NCBI GenBank assembly: GCA_964404205.1
Contig: CAYOJD010000036.1
Location: 1 to 25,216 of the forward strand
DNA from: CAZWBR01 sp964404205
GTDB taxonomy: Bacteria; Bacteroidota; Bacteroidia; Bacteroidales; Prolixibacteraceae
Direction of reading: 5' to 3'
Length of the DNA stretch: 25,216 bases
The notes below the pieces were generated by a model. It ran no database searches. It saw only the letters and a list, made by a program, of their open reading frames with translations, and was not told the DNA's origin. The position numbers and the translations under genes were made by a program. Below are positions 8,163 to 14,586 of this stretch, piece after piece; within the stretch, counting starts at the first letter, position 1, and each line of letters opens with the position of its first letter.

Positions 8163-9397
8163 ATGAGATACTTGGAAACGTTTCAACTGCTTCGTTCGAA
8201 GGTAAATTACGATGTAGACTTTCTCGCTGTCGACCATGATCTGGAACTCCGCAACTACTCGTTTGTCTCAAACAATGTCGATATTCTTCCCGGGGAAAGG
8301 CATTACAATTGTTTGTTGCACCGATACGAATCGGATGATACATCGGCCTACCATTACGATGCGGGGATAACCAATTCGGCGCTCGACATACACGATTCGC
8401 AGGTGCGCGAAAACCGCGAGTTCCGTTATCATGTCTTCTCGCCAAAGGGAACCCAAAAAAGTTCTGATATTCTCTTTTTGCTGCATGGTTTCAACGAAAA
8501 GAACTGGGCCAAATATCTGCCCTGGGCTAAACAGATTGTCGAAATGACCGGGAAAACGGTAGTGCTGTTCCCGATCGCATTTCACATGAACCGTGCGCCG
8601 CAATTGTGGAGCGATAAACGCGAAATGAACAGGATCAGCGGGTTGCGACGCACGCGTTATCCCGATATTCTCTCCTCTACCTTGTCGAATGTAGCCATCA
8701 GTTCGCGGTTGCATACCCGTCCGCAACGCTTTTTCTGGTCAGGGCTGCAAACTTATTACGATGTGATTCAGTTTGTAGAAGAGGTTAAGGCCGGCAAGCA
8801 CCCCATTATCAGTGCCGATTCGAGGTTCGATTTTTTTGCCTATTCGATTGGCAGCCTGTTGGCCCAAATTTTATTGATGACCAATTACAAGGGTTATTTT
8901 AACCAGGCTAAGTTATGTATGTTTTGCGGGGGAGCTGTTTTTAACCGCCTTTCGCCTGTGTCGAAATTTATTCTCGACAGCGAGGCCAATGTGGCATTGT
9001 ACTCTTTTGTAATCGAACATCTCGAAAGCCATCTAAAAAAGGATCACCGGCTTCATCACTATCTCAGGGAAAACCATCCGGAGGGGGCCAATTTTGCCAG
9101 TATGATCAATTACAAACTGATGCATGAGCACCGGGAGCAAACTTTCAGCAATATGAGCGACCGCATTCTGGCCATCACGCTGTTGCAGGACACCATCATT
9201 CCATCGTACGAAGTGATGAACACGCTGCAAGGCATCCGACGTGACATTCCTGTTCGTGTCGAAGCGCTCGATTTTGATTACAATTATCGTCACGAAGACC
9301 CGTTCCCGGCGGTCGAACGGATTGCGGATGAAGTTGATCAAGCCTTTCGAAATGTTTTTGATTTGGCCGGAGGTTNNNNNNNNNNTTCTACAAGTAA
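8163..9397 (+). CDS. DUF6051-like alpha/beta-hydrolase (3' end broken by a gap)
   Basis: About 404 residues are readable before a run of ten N at 9376-9385. An alpha/beta-hydrolase fold is suggested by LFLLHGFNEKNW (about 105-114) as the oxyanion region, FFAYSIGSLLAQ with a nucleophile-like Ser228 in an A-Y-S-I-G elbow, and YRHEDPFP near the C-terminus as the likely catalytic His. There is no signal peptide. The overall sequence resembles DUF6051, a Bacteroidota family of unknown substrate; that name is from memory. The end at 9397 assumes that TTC TAC AAG TAA just after the gap is the true C-terminus. The frame that crosses the gap at face value instead runs through the terminator hairpin and is not credible. 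Confidence 0.75.
9376..9385. other. Assembly gap of 10 N
   Basis: Ten N of unknown true length near the 3' end of the hydrolase gene. For the stop at 9395-9397 to be in frame the true gap must be 2 modulo 3, not 10. Confidence 0.95.
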
Positions 9398-9416
9398 GCC
9401 GTACCGGCTTTGCCAG

Positions 9417-9448
9417 AATAAAAAAAGAGCGGATTTCCGTCCGCTCTT
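9417..9448 (-). terminator. Terminator of the TonB-receptor gene
   Basis: AAGAGCGGA (9425-9433) and TCCGCTCTT (9440-9448) form a 9-bp stem with a 6-nt loop, followed on the minus strand by TTTTTTTATT. It lies 23 bp after the receptor stop codon and may also stop the converging hydrolase transcript. Confidence 0.85.
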
Positions 9449-9471
9449 GCTATGGTGTATTCAGCTTTTAG

Positions 9472-11316
9472 TCAATGTTTCCGGCCCGGAGTGAAATTAA
9501 TCCCGGCAAAAAAGGTAGCTCCCGGCATGGTGTAGTAGCGGTTGATTTGATATTGCTGGTCGAGCAGATTCTCTCCACTGACAAATATTTCGGCAAACCT
9601 CAATGCCTTCCAGGTTGCTTTTGCATTCAAAGTAGTATAGTTCACAAGGTTAACCTTGGCTGTAACATCGTTGTCCAAATCGCCGATGTGCTGAATATTA
9701 CAGTTGAGCCAGAATTTATCCCAACGGTAAGTACCGCCCAGATAGAGGTTGTGTTTTGGGGTTCCGGCAACGGTTGTTTTCATATCGATATAGCTGTACG
9801 ACAGTGATAGATCGAGCTTCTCTGCCGGCCGGCCATTGACAGCCAGTTCGATCCCCCGGTTTTCTATCGCTCCGGTATTATACAGGTTTCCCATTGCTCC
9901 GGTAACAATCATATTGTCCCCTTTGATGTAGAACCCTGTCAGTTCGATATTTAGCTTGCTTTCGAGCAGCGATTGGATGATCCCTGTTTCGTAGTTTACA
10001 ATCTTTTCGGGTTTCAAGTTGGGATTGTGGTTCCACATAAAAAGTTCACGGATGGTTGGACTACGGAAACCTTTCGATACATTGCCTTTCCATGTAGTCG
10101 AAGGGGAGACTTGCCATGCAAATCCACCCGAGGGAATCCATTCGCTTCCGTAGATTTTATGATCTTGCCAACGCAACCCGGCGTTGAGGGTCAGTTTCCC
10201 GAACAACGTATGCTGGACAAAGGCATATAAGCCCGTTTCGTAAACGGTTGTGTCGGCAAAAACAATCCCTTTGCCATTCATCGCTTTCAGGTTTTCGGCC
10301 ATCCCGCCATAGTTGGTGTAATCGGCACCTATAGTGATGCTGTTGTTTTGAATCAACTTAAAAGCCTGAAAAATATTGAATCCATAGTTGGCATCGGTCG
10401 AGTGGAAGCCATCGGTAATATGGTGTTCGCCAAAGTTATAAAAGAGTTTCATCGAGCCCGAACTTTTCTCAAACTCATTGTCGAGCGAAAGCGACCAATA
10501 GCCGCGTGTTATATCAATACGGTTTCCGGCCTTGGCATTGATGGTGTCAGGGCCCGGGTCGGCTGCTTTGTATTTTGCCAAACTGAAATCGGTATTGGCC
10601 GAAAAATGGTCGTTGAAACGGTAGCCTGTTTTAATATAACCGTTGGTGATTTTGAAATCCGAATTGGGACGATGGCCGTCAGTCCGGTCGTGGTTTACCG
10701 AACCAAAAACGGTGAATCCATTTTTCATATATCCGGCTGAACCACTGTATTTTTGTGTGTTAAAACTTCCATACATCGCTTTGGCATGGCCGGTCAACCC
10801 CTCTTCTTTTTGCTTGCGGGTAATGATGTTAATCACGCCACCCATCGCATTTGAGCCATACAAGATGGAGCCGGGCCCCCGGATTACCTCTACGCGTTCA
10901 ACATCCGATGCCACGTAACTGTCGGGCAGAGGGTGGCCCATCAGCCCCATAAATTGCGGATGGCCGTCGATAAGCATCAGAACCCCTGTTGTAGGATTGC
11001 CGCCCACCCCTCTGATTGAGATTTGTCCGGCTGAACCGGTGGCCACACCAAAACCGGTTACTCCCCGTTCGGTGACAAATAAACCTGGAACCCTGCCGCT
11101 CAACAAAGGTAAAAGCGCCGATTCATTGCTTTCGGCTATCTGTGCCCTATCGACTACCGAAATCGCCATTGGAATATTGTTTTGATTGATTTTAACGGGC
11201 GTTCCGGTAATAACCACCTCGCCAATCTGCACCGTATCGGCAAATTGCTGTGTAGATTGTGCGTACAGATTGTTAATGACAAAGATTACTATTGACAGGA
11301 AAAGCAGTTTTTTCAT
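9472..11316 (-). CDS. TonB-dependent outer-membrane receptor (BtuB-like layout)
   Basis: The 614-residue product has a signal peptide ending near LYAQ (residue 20), a TonB-box-like stretch DTVQIGEVVITGT (27-39), a plug domain to about 170 (ISIRGVGG at 100-106, VEVIRGPGSILYGSNAMGGVINI at 142-164, quoted in part) and a beta-barrel ending in aromatic-rich strands. It lacks the N-terminal carboxypeptidase-like domain of SusC-type transporters, so a small ligand such as a metal chelate or cobalamin is more likely than a polysaccharide. The plug apex GHPQFMGLMGHP carries two His and two Met. It lies 61 bp downstream of the nikR-like gene on the same strand, with candidate operator repeats between. 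The ligand is not determined. Confidence 0.9.
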   Translation of the reverse strand: MKKLLFLSIVIFVINNLYAQSTQQFADTVQIGEVVITGTPVKINQNNIPMAISVVDRAQIAESNESALLPLLSGRVPGLFVTERGVTGFGVATGSAGQISIRGVGGNPTTGVLMLIDGHPQFMGLMGHPLPDSYVASDVERVEVIRGPGSILYGSNAMGGVINIITRKQKEEGLTGHAKAMYGSFNTQKYSGSAGYMKNGFTVFGSVNHDRTDGHRPNSDFKITNGYIKTGYRFNDHFSANTDFSLAKYKAADPGPDTINAKAGNRIDITRGYWSLSLDNEFEKSSGSMKLFYNFGEHHITDGFHSTDANYGFNIFQAFKLIQNNSITIGADYTNYGGMAENLKAMNGKGIVFADTTVYETGLYAFVQHTLFGKLTLNAGLRWQDHKIYGSEWIPSGGFAWQVSPSTTWKGNVSKGFRSPTIRELFMWNHNPNLKPEKIVNYETGIIQSLLESKLNIELTGFYIKGDNMIVTGAMGNLYNTGAIENRGIELAVNGRPAEKLDLSLSYSYIDMKTTVAGTPKHNLYLGGTYRWDKFWLNCNIQHIGDLDNDVTAKVNLVNYTTLNAKATWKALRFAEIFVSGENLLDQQYQINRYYTMPGATFFAGINFTPGRKH

Positions 11317-11332
11317 CTATAATTTATTTTTG

Positions 11333-11367
11333 GTATTACGAAATGGTAAAATAGTATTACTCAGTAA
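11333..11367. promoter_or_regulatory. Candidate operator upstream of the TonB-receptor gene
   Basis: GTATTAC occurs at 11333-11339 and again at 11354-11360, an exact 21-bp spacing. A small palindrome TTACTCAGTAA (11357-11367) overlaps the second copy. The block lies 16-51 bp before the receptor start, and a similar pair precedes the nikR-like gene. Confidence 0.45.
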
Positions 11368-11377
11368 CGAAAAAAAT

Positions 11378-11779
11378 TTAACCCACTCTGCTCATAATAA
11401 GTTTACCGTGATCGATTCCTTTTATACTGATTAATAAATCTGACAGTTCAGTAAGTTTATTGGCTGTTCCTTTTACGGCGATGGTCTCAAGGCACGATCC
11501 ATTTTCGAGGAAAAAGCGTTGCGAAGAGAGTACAATATCAGCATATTGGCATTGCAACTCATGCGATTTATTCCAAACCTCCTTTTTGTTCTGACTATGA
11601 ACCAATACAATTGCACCCGCAACAATATTGTTGCATTGCCATTTCTTTTCAACCAGGTTACGTTCTACAAGGGCACGGATAGCCTGCGATCGGTTTGGAA
11701 AGTGGTTCTCTTTCACATAGTTGTCGAGTGCAGTCAGCAATTCCTCTTCGAGCGAAACACTGAAACGTGAAACGGTCAT
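11378..11779 (-). CDS. NikR-like ribbon-helix-helix regulator with altered metal site
   Basis: The 133-residue product has an N-terminal ribbon-helix-helix domain (SRFSVSLEEELLTALDNYV, about 4-22, and PNRSQAIRALVE, 28-39) and a C-terminal ACT-like domain ending GIDHGKLIMSRVG, the NikR arrangement. The ATG at 11779 is chosen because the fold begins there; an in-frame extension to 12001 has no recognisable content. NikR represses or activates metal-uptake genes when nickel binds. Gapless alignment from memory to E. coli NikR places Cys77 at His76, Arg88 at His87, Phe90 at His89 and Cys96 at Cys95, so the square-planar nickel site is not intact. It precedes a TonB receptor gene, its likely target. 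Calling it a nickel sensor would be unsafe. Confidence 0.85.
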   Translation of the reverse strand: MTVSRFSVSLEEELLTALDNYVKENHFPNRSQAIRALVERNLVEKKWQCNNIVAGAIVLVHSQNKKEVWNKSHELQCQYADIVLSSQRFFLENGSCLETIAVKGTANKLTELSDLLISIKGIDHGKLIMSRVG

Positions 11780-11780
11780 G

Positions 11781-11808
11781 GTGTTACGAATGGATTTAAA
11801 CGTGTGTA
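11781..11808. promoter_or_regulatory. Candidate operator upstream of the nikR-like gene
   Basis: GTGTTAC (11781-11787) is followed 21 bp later by GTGTGTA (11802-11808). The first copy is part of GGTGTTACGAATGG, nearly the same as GGTATTACGAAATGG at 11332-11346 before the TonB gene. The block is next to the start codon at 11779. Confidence 0.4.
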
Positions 11809-12098
11809 AAAATAGTTTTTTTATTGGATTTGACAATTTATCCCGAAACATACTTTCCCGCTTGATTAAAAATCCAGTGCATCTTTTTCCAACCTTCTCT
11901 TGCCTGAACAAGTGTAGCTCGACCATCAAAATTGCGGTTCCTAAATTCTCAATGGAGGGGGAGTGGCCATTCCGGAAGCGGAGCAGCCATATCTGCACCA
12001 TTGTTATCTACTCCTGGAGTTTAATAAAACCAATTGGTTGATTGTGTGTATGGTTTTTTCAAAACAAGGCTGTCTGTAAACAATGGATATATATTCAA

Positions 12099-12164
12099 TG
12101 TATCTTGTGTGTATCTTGTGTGTATCTTGCGTGTATATTAAGTGTATCTTATGTGTATAAATAC
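12099..12164. repeat. 11-bp tandem direct repeats
   Basis: Six consecutive 11-bp units start at 12099: TGTATCTTGTG, TGTATCTTGTG, TGTATCTTGCG, TGTATATTAAG, TGTATCTTATG and a diverged TGTATAAATAC. The 11-bp period is close to one DNA turn, so the TGTAT cores face the same side of the helix. Confidence 0.85.
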
Positions 12165-12187
12165 ACTTAATATACACGAAAGATACA
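12121..12187. repeat. 27-bp inverted repeat overlapping the tandem repeats
   Basis: Positions 12121-12147 and 12161-12187 are reverse complements at 26 of 27 positions (mismatch 12129/12179). The 13-nt centre can pair further as TTAT-GTGT-ATAA. No T tract follows, so it does not look like a terminator. Confidence 0.85.
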
Positions 12188-12432
12188 GAAATAAGATTGA
12201 GAAAATATATGGCTGATAAGGGCCGATATGGGGGGATGCCATTTTCAACCCGATGGCCGGAGGGGGTTCTATTTTGGCAGAATGCTTCTCTTTTCTCCGT
12301 TCGTTAGCCCTTTTCTTATTCCACCCTTAAGTCTAAAATGCAAGTAATGAGGTGGTTTTTATGATGCGATTGGTTTGTGTGAATTTCACTTTTCATTTTT
12401 TCTTCTTTTTTCAAAAAAAATCAGACGCATAC

Positions 12433-12476
12433 TTGAATACCTAAATAAATTATGTATATTTGTTTTATGTATTCAA
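12433..12476 (+). promoter_or_regulatory. padR promoter bracketed by an inverted repeat
   Basis: TTG (12433-12435), 19 nt, then TATATTTG (12455-12462) form a good Bacteroidota promoter. TTGAATACCTAAA (12433-12445) and TTTATGTATTCAA (12464-12476) are inverted with 12 of 13 matches and enclose it. Transcription would start at about 12467, at the ATG itself. The layout suggests autoregulation by PadR. Confidence 0.65.
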
Positions 12477-12802
12477 AAGAACTTATCAAAGGGACATTGC
12501 AACCGGTTATTCTCAAGCTGCTTGGGGAGAACAAACGCATGTATGGTTACGAAATTACCCGCAGAGTGAAGCAATTGACCGAAGGGAAAATTGAGATTAC
12601 CGAAGGGGCGCTCTATCCGATTTTGCATAAACTGGAGGCCGATGGGATTTTACTTACTGAAACCGAATTTATTGGCAAACGGGTGCGAAAATATTATTCG
12701 TTGACCCCGAAAGGGAATAGTGTGGTGGCTGAACGGGTGAGTGAATTGTCTGATTTTTTGGCCACTATGGGAATGTTGTTAACCCCTAAGACCCAATCGT
12801 GA
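12467..12802 (+). CDS. PadR family transcriptional regulator
   Basis: The 111-residue product is a single winged-helix domain of PadR type: LIKGTLQPVILKLL (6-19), MYGYEITRRVKQL (25-37), EGALYPILHKLEADGIL (46-62) and the wing residues GKRVRKYYSLTPKG. This matches the short PadR class without a long C-terminal dimerisation domain. The ATG at 12467 is chosen over one at 12452, because 12452 lies upstream of the -7 element and the alignment begins at MYSKEL. PadR proteins are usually repressors that respond to small molecules and often control a neighbouring membrane-protein gene. The next gene overlaps by one base (ATG at 12802), so the two are translationally coupled. Confidence 0.92.
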   Translation: MYSKELIKGTLQPVILKLLGENKRMYGYEITRRVKQLTEGKIEITEGALYPILHKLEADGILLTETEFIGKRVRKYYSLTPKGNSVVAERVSELSDFLATMGMLLTPKTQS

Positions 12803-13221
12803 TGAGACTGAACAACGACCAAATAGATTTTATCCGTTTCGATTTGCGTGAAAGGGGAATTACGTTTGAGCCACTGGCCGACAGTCTGGTCGATCACATT
12901 TGTTGCCTAATCGAAAACGAAACGGCCGGAGACTTTGCCGGGATTCACCGTAAAGTAATTGAAACGCTTGGGGGCGAACAACTGATTGAGATACAGCATC
13001 AAACCATATTCTTATTAACACTAAAAAAACAGATTGCAATGAAAAAATGGATGTACCTGTCGCTTTACCTGGCCGTTGTTTGTTGTACAACCGGCTTGTT
13101 ATTCAAGGTGATGCACTGGCCTATGGCATCAATTCTACTGGTTGTAGGAGTTGTACTGCTCAACTTCGGTTTCTTCCCTGTTTATCTTATCGATAAATAC
13201 AAGAAGGCTGTCAGTCAGTAG
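12802..13221 (+). CDS. PadR-linked membrane protein with GldL-like motif
   Basis: The 139-residue protein has a soluble N-terminal region of about 80 residues (FEPLADSLVDHICCLIENE at 22-40) and two membrane helices (about 83-103 and 108-129) with a short C-terminal tail. The turn between helices carries GLLFKVMHWPMAS (98-110), close to the FKxMHWPGA motif of GldL membrane segments. The ATG overlaps the padR stop codon; a GTG three bases upstream is possible. The arrangement resembles PadR-HAAS pairs of Firmicutes, where a small membrane protein is co-expressed with PadR, but I see no sequence proof of a HAAS domain. The function is unknown. Confidence 0.8.
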   Translation: MRLNNDQIDFIRFDLRERGITFEPLADSLVDHICCLIENETAGDFAGIHRKVIETLGGEQLIEIQHQTIFLLTLKKQIAMKKWMYLSLYLAVVCCTTGLLFKVMHWPMASILLVVGVVLLNFGFFPVYLIDKYKKAVSQ

Positions 13222-13244
13222 TTTTTTGAACGGAGAAATCATCG

Positions 13245-13280
13245 AAAAGCGCTTTGGGTATCCTGCCGAAAGCGCTTTTT
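13245..13280 (+). terminator. Terminator of the padR operon
   Basis: AAAAGCGCTTT (13245-13255) and AAAGCGCTTTT (13269-13279) form an 11-bp stem with a 13-nt loop, followed by a T-rich tract. It lies 24 bp after the membrane-protein stop codon. Confidence 0.85.
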
Positions 13281-13306
13281 GTTTCCACGGTCCAACGTGC
13301 GGATCT

Positions 13307-13412
13307 GTGGAAATATTCCACACCGGTTCCACACAATCAACAGCCGGGTAATGAAACTTTACAGGTAAAATAATTTATTGCATTATGACAATGTGTTGTA
13401 TTATAAATTATT
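13307..13412. repeat. Small inverted and direct repeats before the coiled-coil lipoprotein gene
   Basis: GTGGAA-ATA-TTCCAC (13307-13321) is a hairpin; TTCCAC also occurs at 13283-13288 and 13327-13332. AATAATTTAT (13369-13378) is inverted at 13403-13412. These lie in the 280-bp AT-rich leader of the lipoprotein gene; no clear promoter box was found. Confidence 0.4.
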
Positions 13413-13500
13413 ACAAATTATGTAGTCTGTGTCCTGTTTTATGGCATGATATTCGGTTACAGTAATCGACGTTGTTAAAACAGGTCTTAAAATTACGGAT

Positions 13501-14385
13501 ATGAAAAAGAGTTATTTTATCGTGATATTGGTTGCGACCATGATCATGAGTGTTTCATGTGTTGAGAAATCGGCAAAATACAAGGCATTGTTGGCCAGCC
13601 GCGATTCGCTGAATACGCAGTTGCAGATGGAACAGGCTAACTATGCCGAAGTTATGGATATTCTGAATACCGTTGAAAATGGTTTCAAAACCATCCGTGA
13701 AACTGAATCGCAAATGGCGGTTGAAGTGAAGAGTGTTGAAGGCAAATCACTTTCTCAGAAAGAGAAATTGGCTGCCGACATCAGCCAGATCAAACAAATT
13801 CTGGATCAGAACCGTGAAAAAATTGCCCAGTTGGATCAGCTTTCTAAGAGAATGGGCCGCGACAATGCCTCATTGAAAGAAACCATCAAAAAGATGGAAG
13901 AAGAGTTGACCCAGCGTTCAGCAGAAATTGCTTCGCTGCAGGCCGAACTGGAAAAACGCAATGTTAAAATCAACGAGCTGAATACCACTGTCAGTGGTTT
14001 GAAAGATGATGTCAGCAAATTGACAACTGAAACCACCGAGCAGAAAGCCACTATCAAATCGCAGGACGAAGATTTGAATACGGTATGGTATGTTGTGGCA
14101 ACAAACAGCGAGCTGAAAGAAAGCCAGATTATTACTCCTGGTGGTTTGTTCAAGGCAAAAGAGGTAATGAATAAAGCGTTCAACAAATCGAAATTCACAC
14201 AAGTCGATTTGCGCAAACTGAACACTCTTCCGCTGAACACGAAAAGGGCTAAAATCCTTTCATCTCATCCGGAAGATAGTTATAAGTTGAATATTGATGC
14301 CGAGAAGATGATTACACTGGAGATTACCAATCCGGAAAAATTCTGGAGCATCCAAAAATATTTAGTTGTGAGCAAGGCTAAGTAG
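13501..14385 (+). CDS. Coiled-coil lipoprotein of unknown function
   Basis: The 294-residue protein has a signal peptide with Cys20 after Met-Ser-Val-Ser, fitting a lipoprotein. Residues 25-190 are a long heptad-rich coiled coil (repeats of Glu, Lys, Gln, Leu), followed by a compact C-terminal domain beginning LNTVWYVVATNSEL and ending FWSIQKYLVVSKAK. The layout resembles proteins labelled Cbp1-family collagen-binding adhesins in Bacteroidota annotations, but that name is from memory and a binding role is not shown here. It is monocistronic, with a terminator 18 bp downstream and a 280-bp leader after the previous terminator. Other possibilities are a periplasmic scaffold or envelope spacer. 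Confidence 0.8.
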   Translation: MKKSYFIVILVATMIMSVSCVEKSAKYKALLASRDSLNTQLQMEQANYAEVMDILNTVENGFKTIRETESQMAVEVKSVEGKSLSQKEKLAADISQIKQILDQNREKIAQLDQLSKRMGRDNASLKETIKKMEEELTQRSAEIASLQAELEKRNVKINELNTTVSGLKDDVSKLTTETTEQKATIKSQDEDLNTVWYVVATNSELKESQIITPGGLFKAKEVMNKAFNKSKFTQVDLRKLNTLPLNTKRAKILSSHPEDSYKLNIDAEKMITLEITNPEKFWSIQKYLVVSKAK

Positions 14386-14403
14386 TGTGTATGTAATCAA
14401 CTC

Positions 14404-14444
14404 AAAAACCCTTGTCTGGTAACGGACAGGGGTTTTTACTTTTT
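14404..14444 (+). terminator. Terminator of the coiled-coil lipoprotein gene
   Basis: AAAAACCCTTGTCTG (14404-14418) pairs with CGGACAGGGGTTTTT (14423-14437), two pairs being G-T, with a 4-nt loop and a following ACTTTTT. Confidence 0.88.
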
Positions 14445-14558
14445 AATCGGGAGCTTCTGTTGTAAGGTTATGCCTTAGCGTTTTCGATATGTTTGAACAA
14501 AGGCCGATAATTGTTGTTGAATCGGACGTATTCGTTTTTATTCACAACCATTTAATCC

Positions 14559-14566
14559 TATTTTTG
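14559..14566 (+). promoter_or_regulatory. Putative -7 element for the response-regulator gene
   Basis: TATTTTTG matches TAnnTTTG, 20 bp before the ATG at 14587. Only a T run (14535-14539) lies near the -33 position, so support is moderate. Confidence 0.4.
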
Positions 14567-14586
14567 TTAAGGAAAACAGATTTTTG

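Larger units (their letters stand above)
11809..12432. other. Gene-free region with repeats
   Basis: No credible coding sequence was found here. It holds a perfect 12-bp palindrome AACCAATTGGTT (12028-12039), the 11-bp tandem repeats and long inverted repeat at 12099-12187, and a purine/G-rich patch near 12216-12265. The rest is AT-rich with no recognisable RNA gene. Confidence 0.6.

Noticed and set aside
9386..9494. Continuation of the hydrolase reading frame past the gap
   Set aside because: It depends on the arbitrary gap length and reads through a terminator hairpin into the TonB-receptor gene.
11780..12001. N-terminal extension of the nikR-like protein
   Set aside because: The frame is open to 12001, but the ribbon-helix-helix domain begins at the ATG at 11779 and the extension has no recognisable fold; it also overlaps the candidate operator.
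12099..12187. CRISPR-like array
   Set aside because: Units are 11 bp with no spacers and no cas genes nearby; they are simple tandem repeats.
13283..13332. DnaA boxes or replication origin from the TTCCAC repeats
   Set aside because: None matches TTATCCACA, and no dnaA, dnaN or origin-type gene is nearby.
13836..14240. Minus-strand open frame opposite the coiled-coil lipoprotein
   Set aside because: The Ser/Phe-rich product mirrors the Glu/Lys-rich coiled coil on the other strand.
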